A DNA stretch of 64,000 nucleotides, taken from Candidatus Neomarinimicrobiota bacterium (lineage in GTDB: Bacteria; Fidelibacterota; Marinisomatia; Marinisomatales; S15-B10). Under the pieces are notes generated by a model. That model did no database searches. It had not been told where the DNA came from and saw only the letters and a program-made list of their open reading frames with translations. Position numbers and translations under genes: made by a program. Below are positions 29,912 to 38,600 of the stretch, piece by piece; positions within the stretch are counted from its first letter, which is position 1, and each line of letters begins with the position of its first letter. Location: positions 30,977 to 94,976 of the forward strand of contig JAZGBI010000022.1 of assembly GCA_036476315.1 (NCBI GenBank). The letters run 5' to 3'.

Positions 29912-32002
29912 ATGGAGTCCAACCTTCATCCCCTCGATACACCAGTCCAGTACGTGAAAGGAGTAGGACCCAGGCGGTCCGAAGTTCTTGCAAAAGAGGG
30001 AATTGAGACGGTGAGCGAGCTTCTTTATCACTTTCCGCGGCGGCACCTCGACCGGACAACCGTTACGGCCATCTCTGATCTCCGGAAAAACGATGTGGCC
30101 ACGGTGGTGGGCAAAGTGGAGACCTCCGGGATACGCAGGGCGCGACGGAAGTACTTTCAACTCGTCGTGAGCGACGCTTCAGGACTTCTGAACTGCGTAT
30201 GGTTCAATGGTATCAAGTACGTTCAAAAAGCCTTTTCTGCAGGGGACAGGGTCGCCTTTCATGGAAAAGTGGATTTTTACAACGGCTATCAGATTGTCCA
30301 TCCCGAGTATGACAAGCTGAGCGATGAGGAGAGCGATCCCCTTCACACCGGGGCAGTCATTCCCCTCTATCCTTCCACACAGGCCCTGAAAGATGTGGGA
30401 CTGGACAGCCGGGGCTTCAGACGGATAATGAAAGGGGCGCTTCAGTTTCTCGAGGATACCCCTGTCGAATTCCTGCCGCAGCTTGTTACGCGGAACAGTG
30501 ACCTTATTCCCCTTGCCGAAGCACTCAAGCTTATCCATTTCGCTCCCGGTCCGGATCAACTGGGCGCAGCGGTGTTCCGGCTGAAATTTGACGAGCATTT
30601 CTTCCTTCAACTCCTAATGGCACTCAGAAAAGTTGGGCTTACCGAAGCAAAAGGGAGAGCCCTCGGAAAAATAGGACCCTACGTGAAACTTTTGTACGAC
30701 CGGCTCGATTTCGAACTCACCGGAGCCCAGAAGCGGGTGCTTAAGGAAATACGAAAGGATCTTGCATCCCCTGACGTCATGAACCGGTTACTGCAGGGCG
30801 ACGTGGGGTCAGGGAAAACCATCGTTGCCGTCCTCGCCTCCGCCATCGCCGTGGGCAATAACGTGCAGGTTGCCATCATGGCCCCAACGGAAGTTCTGGC
30901 GCACCAGCACTACCGGGTGTTCAGGAACTATCTCGATGGAGTCCGCATCACGACGGCCCTCCTCGTAGGCAAACAGGCTTCGAAGGAAAGAGGGAAAATC
31001 CTGAAAGGGATCGAAAATGGAAACGTACATGTAGCTGTGGGAACTCATGCCCTGATCCAGGAAGACGTTCGCTTTCACGACCTGGGTTTTGTGATCATAG
31101 ATGAACAGCAGAGGTTCGGTGTCGTTCAGAGAGGAGCACTGCTGGAAAAGGGTCTCAATCCCGATGTACTGGTCATGACGGCAACTCCCATCCCAAGGAC
31201 CCTGGCGATCACGTATCACGGGGATATGGACATATCCCTCCTGGATGAGATGCCCAGGAACCGGAAGTCCAACATCACCCGCGTGGTAACGGAAGATATG
31301 CTTCCCAAGGTCTATGACTTTATCGGCAAACAACTTGACGAAGGCCGTCAGTGCATCGTGATATTTCCCGTTATCGAAGGATCTGAGAAAAGCGATTTGA
31401 AAGCCGCTGAAGACGGATTCGAACACCTCTCCAAAGAAGTTTTTTCGGGGAGACCTGTGGCCCTTCTTCACGGTCGCATGAAGAAAGAAGAGAAAGATTC
31501 GACCATGGACGCGTTCGCCAACAATGAGATCGGGATTCTCATAGCAACCACCGTGGTTGAGGTGGGGATCGATGTCCCCAACGCGACCGTCATGCTCGTC
31601 GAAAACGCCGAACGATTCGGCCTCACTCAACTGCATCAACTCCGCGGGCGCGTTGGACGGGGAGAAAAGAAGGGCTACTGCATCTTGGTTCAGCGGACAT
31701 TCACCGAAGCTTCTCGTCGAAGAATGGAGATCATACTCAACACGAACAACGGATTTGAAATCTCTGACGAAGACCTTAAATTACGCGGCCCCGGGGAGTT
31801 TTACGGAACCAGACAGCACGGATATCCCAGGTGGAAAATAGCGGATTTGGTGAACGACGGACCCATCATCCGCCGGGCCCGGAAAGCAGCATTTGACCTT
31901 GCCTCTGAAGACCCACAGCTCCGAAATCCAGAGCACAAAGAAATTCGAAAACGGTTCATACGGGATTATCAACCTATGCTGGACTTTGTCAACATAGGCT
32001 GA
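29912..32002 (+). CDS. recG: ATP-dependent DNA helicase RecG
   Basis: RecG remodels stalled replication forks and branched DNA. The 696-residue protein has the N-terminal wedge/OB domain (about 60-150, VGKVETSGIRRARRKYFQLV), helicase motif I GDVGSGKT (about 293-300), a DEQQRFG box (motif II), TATPIPRTLAI (motif III), and the C-terminal helicase domain with QLRGRVGRG (motif VI). Length and motif set match RecG rather than PriA or Mfd. Confidence 0.96.
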   Translation: MESNLHPLDTPVQYVKGVGPRRSEVLAKEGIETVSELLYHFPRRHLDRTTVTAISDLRKNDVATVVGKVETSGIRRARRKYFQLVVSDASGLLNCVWFNGIKYVQKAFSAGDRVAFHGKVDFYNGYQIVHPEYDKLSDEESDPLHTGAVIPLYPSTQALKDVGLDSRGFRRIMKGALQFLEDTPVEFLPQLVTRNSDLIPLAEALKLIHFAPGPDQLGAAVFRLKFDEHFFLQLLMALRKVGLTEAKGRALGKIGPYVKLLYDRLDFELTGAQKRVLKEIRKDLASPDVMNRLLQGDVGSGKTIVAVLASAIAVGNNVQVAIMAPTEVLAHQHYRVFRNYLDGVRITTALLVGKQASKERGKILKGIENGNVHVAVGTHALIQEDVRFHDLGFVIIDEQQRFGVVQRGALLEKGLNPDVLVMTATPIPRTLAITYHGDMDISLLDEMPRNRKSNITRVVTEDMLPKVYDFIGKQLDEGRQCIVIFPVIEGSEKSDLKAAEDGFEHLSKEVFSGRPVALLHGRMKKEEKDSTMDAFANNEIGILIATTVVEVGIDVPNATVMLVENAERFGLTQLHQLRGRVGRGEKKGYCILVQRTFTEASRRRMEIILNTNNGFEISDEDLKLRGPGEFYGTRQHGYPRWKIADLVNDGPIIRRARKAAFDLASEDPQLRNPEHKEIRKRFIRDYQPMLDFVNIG

Positions 32003-32040
32003 CGTTTTGAGCCTCGTTTAATGCGTTGAACTAAGTTCCT

Positions 32041-32946
32041 GTGACTTCCATCGGCCGCTGCCCCGTCTGTGAGAAGAACAAATTCAATTTCATATTCACG
32101 GTTAAGGACTTCACCGTTTCGGGGGAATCCTTCGGAATCTCTGAATGTGAGAGCTGCGGCGTGAGGGTGACCCACCCTCTTCCCCACGAGACCCGAATGG
32201 GCAAGTACTACGAATCGGACGATTATGTTCCCCATTCGGAAGTCCCGAGGGGCATCATTCCTCTGCTTTACGGTAACGTTCAACGACTGACACTCGTGCA
32301 GAAGCGCAACCTTGTGGAGAGAATGGCGCACTTTTCCGGTCGTCGACTTCTCGACCTGGGATGCGGCACCGGGGCGTTCCTGAATACCATGCATCGTGCC
32401 GGCTGGGAAGTGGACGGCGTTGAGGCCCACGAACGGGCGAGAGAACTCGTTCGAAAAAGATACGGCCTGCAGGTACAGGCACCCGATCAATGGCTGAAAA
32501 GCGACAGTCCGGGGTTCGACATCGTGACTCTCTGGCATACGCTGGAGCATCTGCACGGGCTGGACAGATACCTTCAACGTATCCGCGACGGTTTGAGAAA
32601 CGACGGGTTCCTGTTTGTGGCCGTACCGAATTACCGGTCGTATGACGCGGAACACTACCAGACCCTCTGGGCGGCCTACGACGCACCCCGCCACCTGTAC
32701 CACTTTGATTTCGGATCACTGGCCACCCTCTTTCGGAAGCACCGCTTCAGATTGTTCAAAATCAGACACCTTCCCTTCGATTCCTTCTATGTTTCCATGC
32801 TGAGTGAAAAGAATGGGGACGGGAGTCTGGTTCGGGGTGTGTGGATCGGTCTCCGGTCCTACCTGCAGGCGCTGCCGGATCCGAGAAGGTCCAGTTCAAT
32901 TCTTTTCATTCTCAACAAAGGAGGTGGGCCGGCGGTGGGGGCGTGA
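32041..32946 (+). CDS. Class I SAM-dependent methyltransferase with N-terminal zinc ribbon
   Basis: The 301-residue protein starts at GTG. The first 45 residues contain CPVC..CESCG, a zinc-ribbon pair, followed by the Rossmann methyltransferase domain with motif I LLDLGCGTGAFL (about 101-112) and a later TLWHTLEHL motif. This arrangement (zinc ribbon then methyltransferase) is common among enzymes that modify surface sugars or lipids. Its neighbours are a large DUF2723 membrane protein and a GT2 glycosyltransferase, supporting an envelope-glycan role. The substrate is unknown. Confidence 0.85.
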   Translation: MTSIGRCPVCEKNKFNFIFTVKDFTVSGESFGISECESCGVRVTHPLPHETRMGKYYESDDYVPHSEVPRGIIPLLYGNVQRLTLVQKRNLVERMAHFSGRRLLDLGCGTGAFLNTMHRAGWEVDGVEAHERARELVRKRYGLQVQAPDQWLKSDSPGFDIVTLWHTLEHLHGLDRYLQRIRDGLRNDGFLFVAVPNYRSYDAEHYQTLWAAYDAPRHLYHFDFGSLATLFRKHRFRLFKIRHLPFDSFYVSMLSEKNGDGSLVRGVWIGLRSYLQALPDPRRSSSILFILNKGGGPAVGA

Positions 32947-32976
32947 GGGAAACTCTTCCCCCATCCACGGCGTTAA

Positions 32977-33354
32977 GTGCCTATGGCAGAAAACCAGTCA
33001 GCAAAAGAAGAACCTATGTTCGTCTACCTCGTCTCCATGTTCAGTGAGAGTGCATGGATTGCCATGGGGAAGTTGAAAAATCCCGCAACGGATAAGATTG
33101 AGAAAAACCTGGAAGGTGCCAGTCTCTACATCGATTTGCTGGATATGATCAAGCGGCGCATGAAGGGCAACCTGTCGGAGCACGAGGAGAAGTTCCTCGA
33201 CTCCACCATCAGCAATCTGAAGCTGAACTATATGGAAGCCACAAAGGAACCTGAGGAAGCAAAAGACGAAAAGGCCCCTGAGACCGACGAGGAAGAAGAA
33301 GGCGCAAAGAGCGATGAGACGGGTGAGGAGGAGGATGACGGGAATGGAGATTGA
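32977..33354 (+). CDS. DUF1844 family protein
   Basis: The 125-residue protein has the DUF1844 core (residues about 14-85) with FVYLVSMFSESAWIAMGKL, an IDLLDMIKRRMKGNL stretch and a Leu-rich end, followed by a very acidic Glu/Asp tail of about 40 residues. The function of DUF1844 is unknown; the core is predicted helical and cytosolic. GTG at 32977 and ATG at 32983 are both possible starts. Its stop overlaps the TTG start of the next gene. Confidence 0.8.
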   Translation: MPMAENQSAKEEPMFVYLVSMFSESAWIAMGKLKNPATDKIEKNLEGASLYIDLLDMIKRRMKGNLSEHEEKFLDSTISNLKLNYMEATKEPEEAKDEKAPETDEEEEGAKSDETGEEEDDGNGD

Positions 33355-36119
33355 CTCCGGTGCCCGTTAAGAGACAGAACAGGGTACTGGCTGGTGCCGC
33401 CTTTTTCATCAGCTTTATTATCTACATGGATACCCTGGCTCCCACGGTATCGTTTTGGGACTGCGGGGAGTTCATCGCCACGTCGTACACCCTCGGAGTT
33501 CCCCATCCCCCGGGGAGTCCACTGTATCTCATCCTGGGACGCATTTTCTCCATGATCCCTTTCGGTGAAGACATCGGCTTCCGAGTGAATCTCATATCCC
33601 CCCTGGTAAGCGCTCTCGCCGTCATGTTTCTTTATCTCATCATTGTTCAATTCGTGAGCCACTGGCGGGGGCCCGTAAAGAGCAGGGAAGATCGAGTGGT
33701 GGCGTTCGGATCCGGCCTGGTAGGCTCTCTTGCCTTCGCGTTTACGGACAGCCACTGGTTCAACGCGGTGGAAGCGGAGGTGTATGCTGTTAGCACACTG
33801 TTTACCGCGATGGTGGTGTGGCTCATCCTCCACTGGGCGGAACGGTCCGATAAACCGGGAAATGAACGGTATATCCTCATCATCAGTTATCTTCTGGGAC
33901 TCGCCACGGGCGTTCATCTCTTGAACCTACTTGCCCTCCCTTTTATGGGCATGATCATTTACTTCAAAAAGCGGAAGTTCACATGGAAATCGTTTCTTAC
34001 GATGGCCGCCATTGTCGCCGCGACGTTTCTCGTTATCTATCTCGGAATCATCAAGGGATTTCCGAAACTCGCAACCGTGGTCGGCGTTGGCGGTGTTGGT
34101 TTTCTTTTCATCGTCTTTCTTGGCGCCACCGGGTACGTCATTCTCCGTCATTACAGACTGTGGTCCGTGGTTCTTTCATCACTCCTTCTCGTTACCATCG
34201 GATATTCCACTTATTCCATCCTGTTTATCCGGTCAAATCAAGATCCTTCCATCGATGAAAATGATCCGGAAACCGTGGAACGGGCAGTCAAGTACCTGGA
34301 ACGGGAACAGTACGGGGCCGTCACATTTCTCCCCAGAAGATATATCAAGAGCAGGGTGGGAAATCCCAACCACAAGATGGAAGTAGTGGGCCGGCCCCGG
34401 AGCGGGAGGGAATTCTCCTCTTCCCAGGACCTGCAATACATGTTCCACGATTTCGGCAGACAGATTGAATTTCTGTGGAACTATCAGATCGTGAGAATGT
34501 ACCTGCGCTATTTCCTCTGGCAGTTCGCCGGGAGGGGTCCGGCCGGCGAAAGGTGGGTGTCCAGCTACGGGGCCCTGGCCAACCGCAATGAAGATGGTGT
34601 GGACTGGATTCAATTTGGGCTCCCCCTCTCTTTCCTCCTGGGAATCCTGGGTCTGGTGTACCACTTCAGGAAAGACCGGACCCAGGCCCTGTCCGTTATT
34701 ATCCTCTTTTTCCTGACAGGTCTCGCCGTCATCCTTTACCTGAACCAGGACAAGTTTCAGCCCCGGGAACGGGACTATTCTTACGTAGGAAGTTTTCTCG
34801 CCTTTTCCATCTGGATAGGCATTGGGGCGTCTGCCATTCTGGAGAAAGTCCTCCATTATTTCAGACAAAAACCGTTTCGACTGCACGCCACTTACGGAAC
34901 CGCGCTTCTGCTCCTTCTTGCTGTGCCGTCAGTCATGGCTGTCAAGAACTACCGGTCCCATAACCGATCGGGAAATTTTGTTGCCTGGGATTATTCATAC
35001 AATATCCTTCAGACCTGCGAACCGAATGCCATCATTTTCACCAATGGGGATAACGACACTTTCCCGCTGTGGTATCTACAGGAAGTTGAAGGCATCAGGA
35101 AAGACGTCACGGTGGCAAACTTGAGCCTTCTGAACACCGAATGGTATATCCGCCAATTGAAGGAATCCCGCCCGCCGGGTGAGCGCCTTGTCAACTTCAC
35201 GGACGCACAGATTCTGGGAGAAAAGTCTATTGGAAGGAATCCGGCAACGGGGGACCCACTTTTCCTCGATGTGAGCCTGTGGAAAAAGACCTCGGTCTCA
35301 ATCCCCGCCCCTGACGATACTCTTAACGGCAAGGGGGAAATCAGGTGGGAGGTGAAGCCGACCATGGGACAGGGGATCAGGGTTCAAGATCTCATGATAA
35401 TCCACATCGTCAAAGAGAGTCAGTGGAAGTATCCCGTTTACTTTGCCGTCACCGTTTCACCCAAGAACAGGATTGGACTGGAGAAATACCTGCAGATGGA
35501 GGGACTTGCCTTCAGGCTCAAGTCCCATGCAGTTCCCCTGGTGAACTTCGAAAGGCTTCGCACCAACCTGACCACCGTGATCACGGACACCACATGGACC
35601 CGGGATTATCAACCCGGCTACAGGTACCGCAACTTGAATAATCCTCATGTCTATTTTAATCCCAACGTCGTCAAACTTCTTCAGAACTACCGTTCGGCAT
35701 TCATGGAACTGGGGTTTAATGAAGCCCGGAATTATAGAAGAGTCCAGAAAAATCCCATGGCCACCGACGATGAACTGGAGCGGGCCCGCCATTCTGCCCG
35801 GCAGACCCTTCAACTGATGGGAACGGTTCTGCCCGAGACGGTCATTCCTGTTTCTAACGAAGACATGCAGTTCAGGTTGGGCTACCTGTACCACGAAATT
35901 GGGGAAACGGAAAAGGCGGTTGATATTTACAGGAATCTTCACGGTTCCGCCCGCCCCGAAATCATCGCGTCCATTCTCCGGGCCTACGATGATATGGGAC
36001 TTGTGGAGGACGCCATCGGGCTTCTGGAGATGTGGCTTGTGAAAAATCCTGGCGATACGGGCGTCAAGAAACTCCTTGAAGAGTACAAGGGAAAAACGAG
36101 TCAACCCCCCGACTCGTAG
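33351..36119 (+). CDS. DUF2723 (TMEM260-like) multi-pass membrane protein with TPR-like C-terminus
   Basis: The 922-residue protein opens with the DUF2723 signature (YMDTLAPTVSFWDCGEFIAT, GVPHPPGSPLYLILGRIF) and has about a dozen membrane helices over the first 550 residues, then a soluble part ending in a TPR-like helical region (about 850-910). The fold resembles GT-C glycosyltransferases; eukaryotic TMEM260, of the same family, has been reported as a protein O-mannosyltransferase. The Asp-Cys-Gly-Glu near the start is in the position expected for the catalytic acid of GT-C enzymes. A glycosyltransferase and a methyltransferase are its neighbours. It starts at TTG overlapping the previous stop. 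Confidence 0.85.
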   Translation: MTPVPVKRQNRVLAGAAFFISFIIYMDTLAPTVSFWDCGEFIATSYTLGVPHPPGSPLYLILGRIFSMIPFGEDIGFRVNLISPLVSALAVMFLYLIIVQFVSHWRGPVKSREDRVVAFGSGLVGSLAFAFTDSHWFNAVEAEVYAVSTLFTAMVVWLILHWAERSDKPGNERYILIISYLLGLATGVHLLNLLALPFMGMIIYFKKRKFTWKSFLTMAAIVAATFLVIYLGIIKGFPKLATVVGVGGVGFLFIVFLGATGYVILRHYRLWSVVLSSLLLVTIGYSTYSILFIRSNQDPSIDENDPETVERAVKYLEREQYGAVTFLPRRYIKSRVGNPNHKMEVVGRPRSGREFSSSQDLQYMFHDFGRQIEFLWNYQIVRMYLRYFLWQFAGRGPAGERWVSSYGALANRNEDGVDWIQFGLPLSFLLGILGLVYHFRKDRTQALSVIILFFLTGLAVILYLNQDKFQPRERDYSYVGSFLAFSIWIGIGASAILEKVLHYFRQKPFRLHATYGTALLLLLAVPSVMAVKNYRSHNRSGNFVAWDYSYNILQTCEPNAIIFTNGDNDTFPLWYLQEVEGIRKDVTVANLSLLNTEWYIRQLKESRPPGERLVNFTDAQILGEKSIGRNPATGDPLFLDVSLWKKTSVSIPAPDDTLNGKGEIRWEVKPTMGQGIRVQDLMIIHIVKESQWKYPVYFAVTVSPKNRIGLEKYLQMEGLAFRLKSHAVPLVNFERLRTNLTTVITDTTWTRDYQPGYRYRNLNNPHVYFNPNVVKLLQNYRSAFMELGFNEARNYRRVQKNPMATDDELERARHSARQTLQLMGTVLPETVIPVSNEDMQFRLGYLYHEIGETEKAVDIYRNLHGSARPEIIASILRAYDDMGLVEDAIGLLEMWLVKNPGDTGVKKLLEEYKGKTSQPPDS

Positions 36120-37170
36120 CAGCGCCAGGTCTCCCCTGGTTTCCATCATCATTCCCCACTTCAACGGGGTCGACATTCTGTCTGACTGTCTCGATTCCCT
36201 CGATCGTTCCACATATCCGCGAATTGAAATCATTGTTGTCGACAATGCTTCCACGGATGGGAGTCCGGAATGGGTTCAATCCAACCATCCCGACGTCAAA
36301 CTCATTCGCAGCAGCGAGAACCACGGGTACGCCGGTGGATGTAACCGGGGCGCCAAGGCCGCCGCGGGCGAGTACCTGCTCTTTCTGAATAACGATACCG
36401 TTCACGAATCGGACTGGATTGAACATCTCGTGGAAACGCTCCAAAAGGATTCTTCCGTCGGCGCCGTGCAGCCGAAGATATTGAACTATTTCGACCGCAC
36501 TCTGTTCGACTATGCAGGAGGGTCGGGAGGTCTCATGGACATTTTCTGCTTCCCTTTTACCCGGGGAAGGATGTTCCTCGCCCGGGAGCGCGACAGGGGG
36601 CAGTACGACGACAAAAGACAGATCTTCTGGGCGTCGGGAACGGCATTTCTCACGAAAAGCTCACTCTTTGAAGCTGCCGGAGGACTCGATGAGGTTTTCT
36701 TCGCCCACCAGGAGGAGATTGACCTGCAGTGGCGCATGCAGCTTATGGGATTCCGGATTTTCGTGAATCCCAGGTCACTGATCTACCATAAGAACGCCCT
36801 CACGCTCGCCGTCGATTCGCCCAAAAAGAAATACCTGAACCACCGCAACTCCCTCATGATGATGCTGGGAAATTACAACCTGCCACTCACCATTTACCTG
36901 TTCCCCATCCGCCTGTTCCTTGAATTCGTGGCAGTGGTGTATGCTGTCGCCCTGAGAGATTTCAAACATGTGGGCGCTATCCTCAAGTCCCTTGCCTGGA
37001 TTGTCACCCATCCCGCAACCATCTACCGGAAACGACGGAAGACAAAAGCTCTCCGGAAACTCAGGGACAGGGAGGTACTGCAGCTGTTATATAAGGGAAG
37101 TGTGGTTCTGGACTACTACATCCTCGGGAAGCGCCGCTACTCGGACTTGATTCCCAGACACCTTAGGTAG
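36076..37170 (+). CDS. Family 2 glycosyltransferase
   Basis: The 364-residue protein has the GT-A fold signature VSIIIPHFNG (about 22-31), VDNASTDGSPEW, and the metal-binding FLNNDT, followed by the WASGTAFLTKSSLF and a DEVFFAHQEEIDLQWR segment typical of rhamnosyltransferase-like GT2 enzymes. A hydrophobic C-terminal stretch could associate with the membrane. It starts at TTG 44 bp inside the preceding gene; no other start precedes the domain. It probably builds a surface polysaccharide or glycan; donor and acceptor are unknown. Its end overlaps the convergent DUF4835 gene by 34 bp. Confidence 0.9.
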   Translation: MKSTREKRVNPPTRSSARSPLVSIIIPHFNGVDILSDCLDSLDRSTYPRIEIIVVDNASTDGSPEWVQSNHPDVKLIRSSENHGYAGGCNRGAKAAAGEYLLFLNNDTVHESDWIEHLVETLQKDSSVGAVQPKILNYFDRTLFDYAGGSGGLMDIFCFPFTRGRMFLARERDRGQYDDKRQIFWASGTAFLTKSSLFEAAGGLDEVFFAHQEEIDLQWRMQLMGFRIFVNPRSLIYHKNALTLAVDSPKKKYLNHRNSLMMMLGNYNLPLTIYLFPIRLFLEFVAVVYAVALRDFKHVGAILKSLAWIVTHPATIYRKRRKTKALRKLRDREVLQLLYKGSVVLDYYILGKRRYSDLIPRHLR

Positions 37171-37985
37171 GTCTTCTTATTCTCCGGATCTATCTCAACC
37201 AGGAGTTTAAGAAGGACTTCACGGTTGGTCAATATGCCCGGTAGATCACAGAAATCGTGGGCGTGACCGCTGAGGAAAATCATGGTGTAGAATTCCCGGG
37301 GGAACGTGAAAAAGATCAGTTCAAGGCTTTCGATCATTCTCGCGAGAGATTCGTCCGAGGCCTCGATCTCCTCTTCCTGGAGAGAAGCGTCCACGTCATA
37401 GAAGTAGAACTTGGCCAGACGCAGGCCCCTGTTCTTGCTCAACTGGTCCACCAGTTCGATTCGATCGCTCCAGCCACGGGGGTACAACGACCTTTCGCCT
37501 TCAAGGGCCAAATCCCTCGCCCGTTCATAGAAGCGGGTACCTCCGAATTGCTCATACGTATCCGCCTCTCCTGCCAGCATTATGTAGCCATAGTATTCCA
37601 TCGTGCTGGCAAGGGAATTGAAAATTACAGGGGAATATGCAATACCCTGCCCCCGTGAGTACGGGAATTGAATACCCTTTGCGAAATAGCGCTGGTCCAG
37701 CCGGTTCGAAAAGCTGCATTGGGCCGTATAGAGGCGTTCACCTCCTTTCTCCGCGGCACCTTCGAAAATCATCTGAATCGAGAGGGTCATCTCCAAATCG
37801 CCGTATTGCTCATCCCACGGCGTGGTGGTGAAGAAAATCTGCAGTTGATCGGCAATCTCTGAGACAATAACCCGGTCGGTCCCCCTGAGCCATTGGGTGT
37901 CCAGATTGACCTCAACGTCGCCAAATTGTGCCGTGACCGAAGACATTAGAATGAATAGGGTAGCATGTCTCAGGATACTAAACAT
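37137..37985 (-). CDS. DUF4835 (PorD-like) exported protein
   Basis: The 282-residue product has a signal peptide (to about residue 19) and the DUF4835 pattern: an N-terminal QFGDVEVNLDTQWLR, then conserved YTAQCSFSNRLDQ, FNSLASTMEYYGYIMLAGEAD and FYERARDLA. In Bacteroidota members of this family are named PorD, a component associated with the type IX secretion system, a view I recall but cannot check here. Its presence agrees with the PorV-like protein and the sorting-domain remnant elsewhere in the window. It is convergent with the glycosyltransferase gene. Confidence 0.78.
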   Translation of the reverse strand: MFSILRHATLFILMSSVTAQFGDVEVNLDTQWLRGTDRVIVSEIADQLQIFFTTTPWDEQYGDLEMTLSIQMIFEGAAEKGGERLYTAQCSFSNRLDQRYFAKGIQFPYSRGQGIAYSPVIFNSLASTMEYYGYIMLAGEADTYEQFGGTRFYERARDLALEGERSLYPRGWSDRIELVDQLSKNRGLRLAKFYFYDVDASLQEEEIEASDESLARMIESLELIFFTFPREFYTMIFLSGHAHDFCDLPGILTNREVLLKLLVEIDPENKKTYLRCLGIKSE

Positions 37986-38600
37986 ATCAAAAAAAGATAG
38001 ACAGAATCTCGTCCACCATCAAGAAGAAACGTCCGTCTTCGCATGCATGCAAAAACTTGTGACGATTGTCCACTTTGGATACTACCGCAGGAACTTCCGT
38101 TTCTAACATCCCTTTCTACCGGACACGCAGACTCCCCGCGGGGCAAGCACTCATGGATTCTCCGAAGGATCTTGAGATGATCCGTGTCTCCGCCTCCACG
38201 CCAGTCAAGGGCCCGGCTCCTGACGGGAAAACTGGCGGGACTCTTCTAAGGCCGTTTTCCTACTATTTGGTGCCGACGAATCGGCACCATCAGTGGCCAT
38301 AAAATAATCTGGGCAATAAAGGGGATCCCAAGACCGTGGAAGTGAATCAATTACTGTTTGATCCCCGCAGAATGCGGGGGGAGTTTAATTGATTCCCACG
38401 GGTGCAGGCAGACCCGCCCAAATTATTTTCTAGCCACAAGGCCTTTTGGCACTTTTCTGCCTGAGAAAAGTGCGAAAGAAACCACGGCCTGGATAATCCC
38501 ACGGCGAGAACGTAGCCGACAGTCGCCGCGAGATTTTGCATCCTTTCTTCCCTCCACAGCGGATAAGGGAATTCAAACGGGATTTCGTAAATTCTTCACC
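37986..38600. other. Intergenic region with repeat R2 copy 2, no gene seen
   Basis: Most of the region is repeat R2 (38151-38473). Frames here, including the upstream extension of the nucleotidyltransferase ORF, run through the repeat and show no domain. The remaining flank is unremarkable. Confidence 0.55.
38151..38473 (-). repeat. Dispersed repeat R2, copy 2
   Basis: Read on the minus strand it matches 23362-23663: a hairpin GCACTTTTCT-caggc-AGAAAAGTGC at one end (38449-38473), AATTTGGGCGGG, TGGGAATCAATTAAACTCCC, GATGGTGCCGATTCGTCGGC, and CTCAAGATCCTTCGGAGAAT at the other end. Divergence is moderate with small insertions, so the copies are old. It is inserted immediately upstream of the CCA/poly(A) polymerase-like gene. 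Confidence 0.75.

Noticed and set aside
38358..38600. Upstream extension of the nucleotidyltransferase reading frame
   Set aside because: It runs through repeat R2; the conserved enzyme head begins only after GTG 38601.
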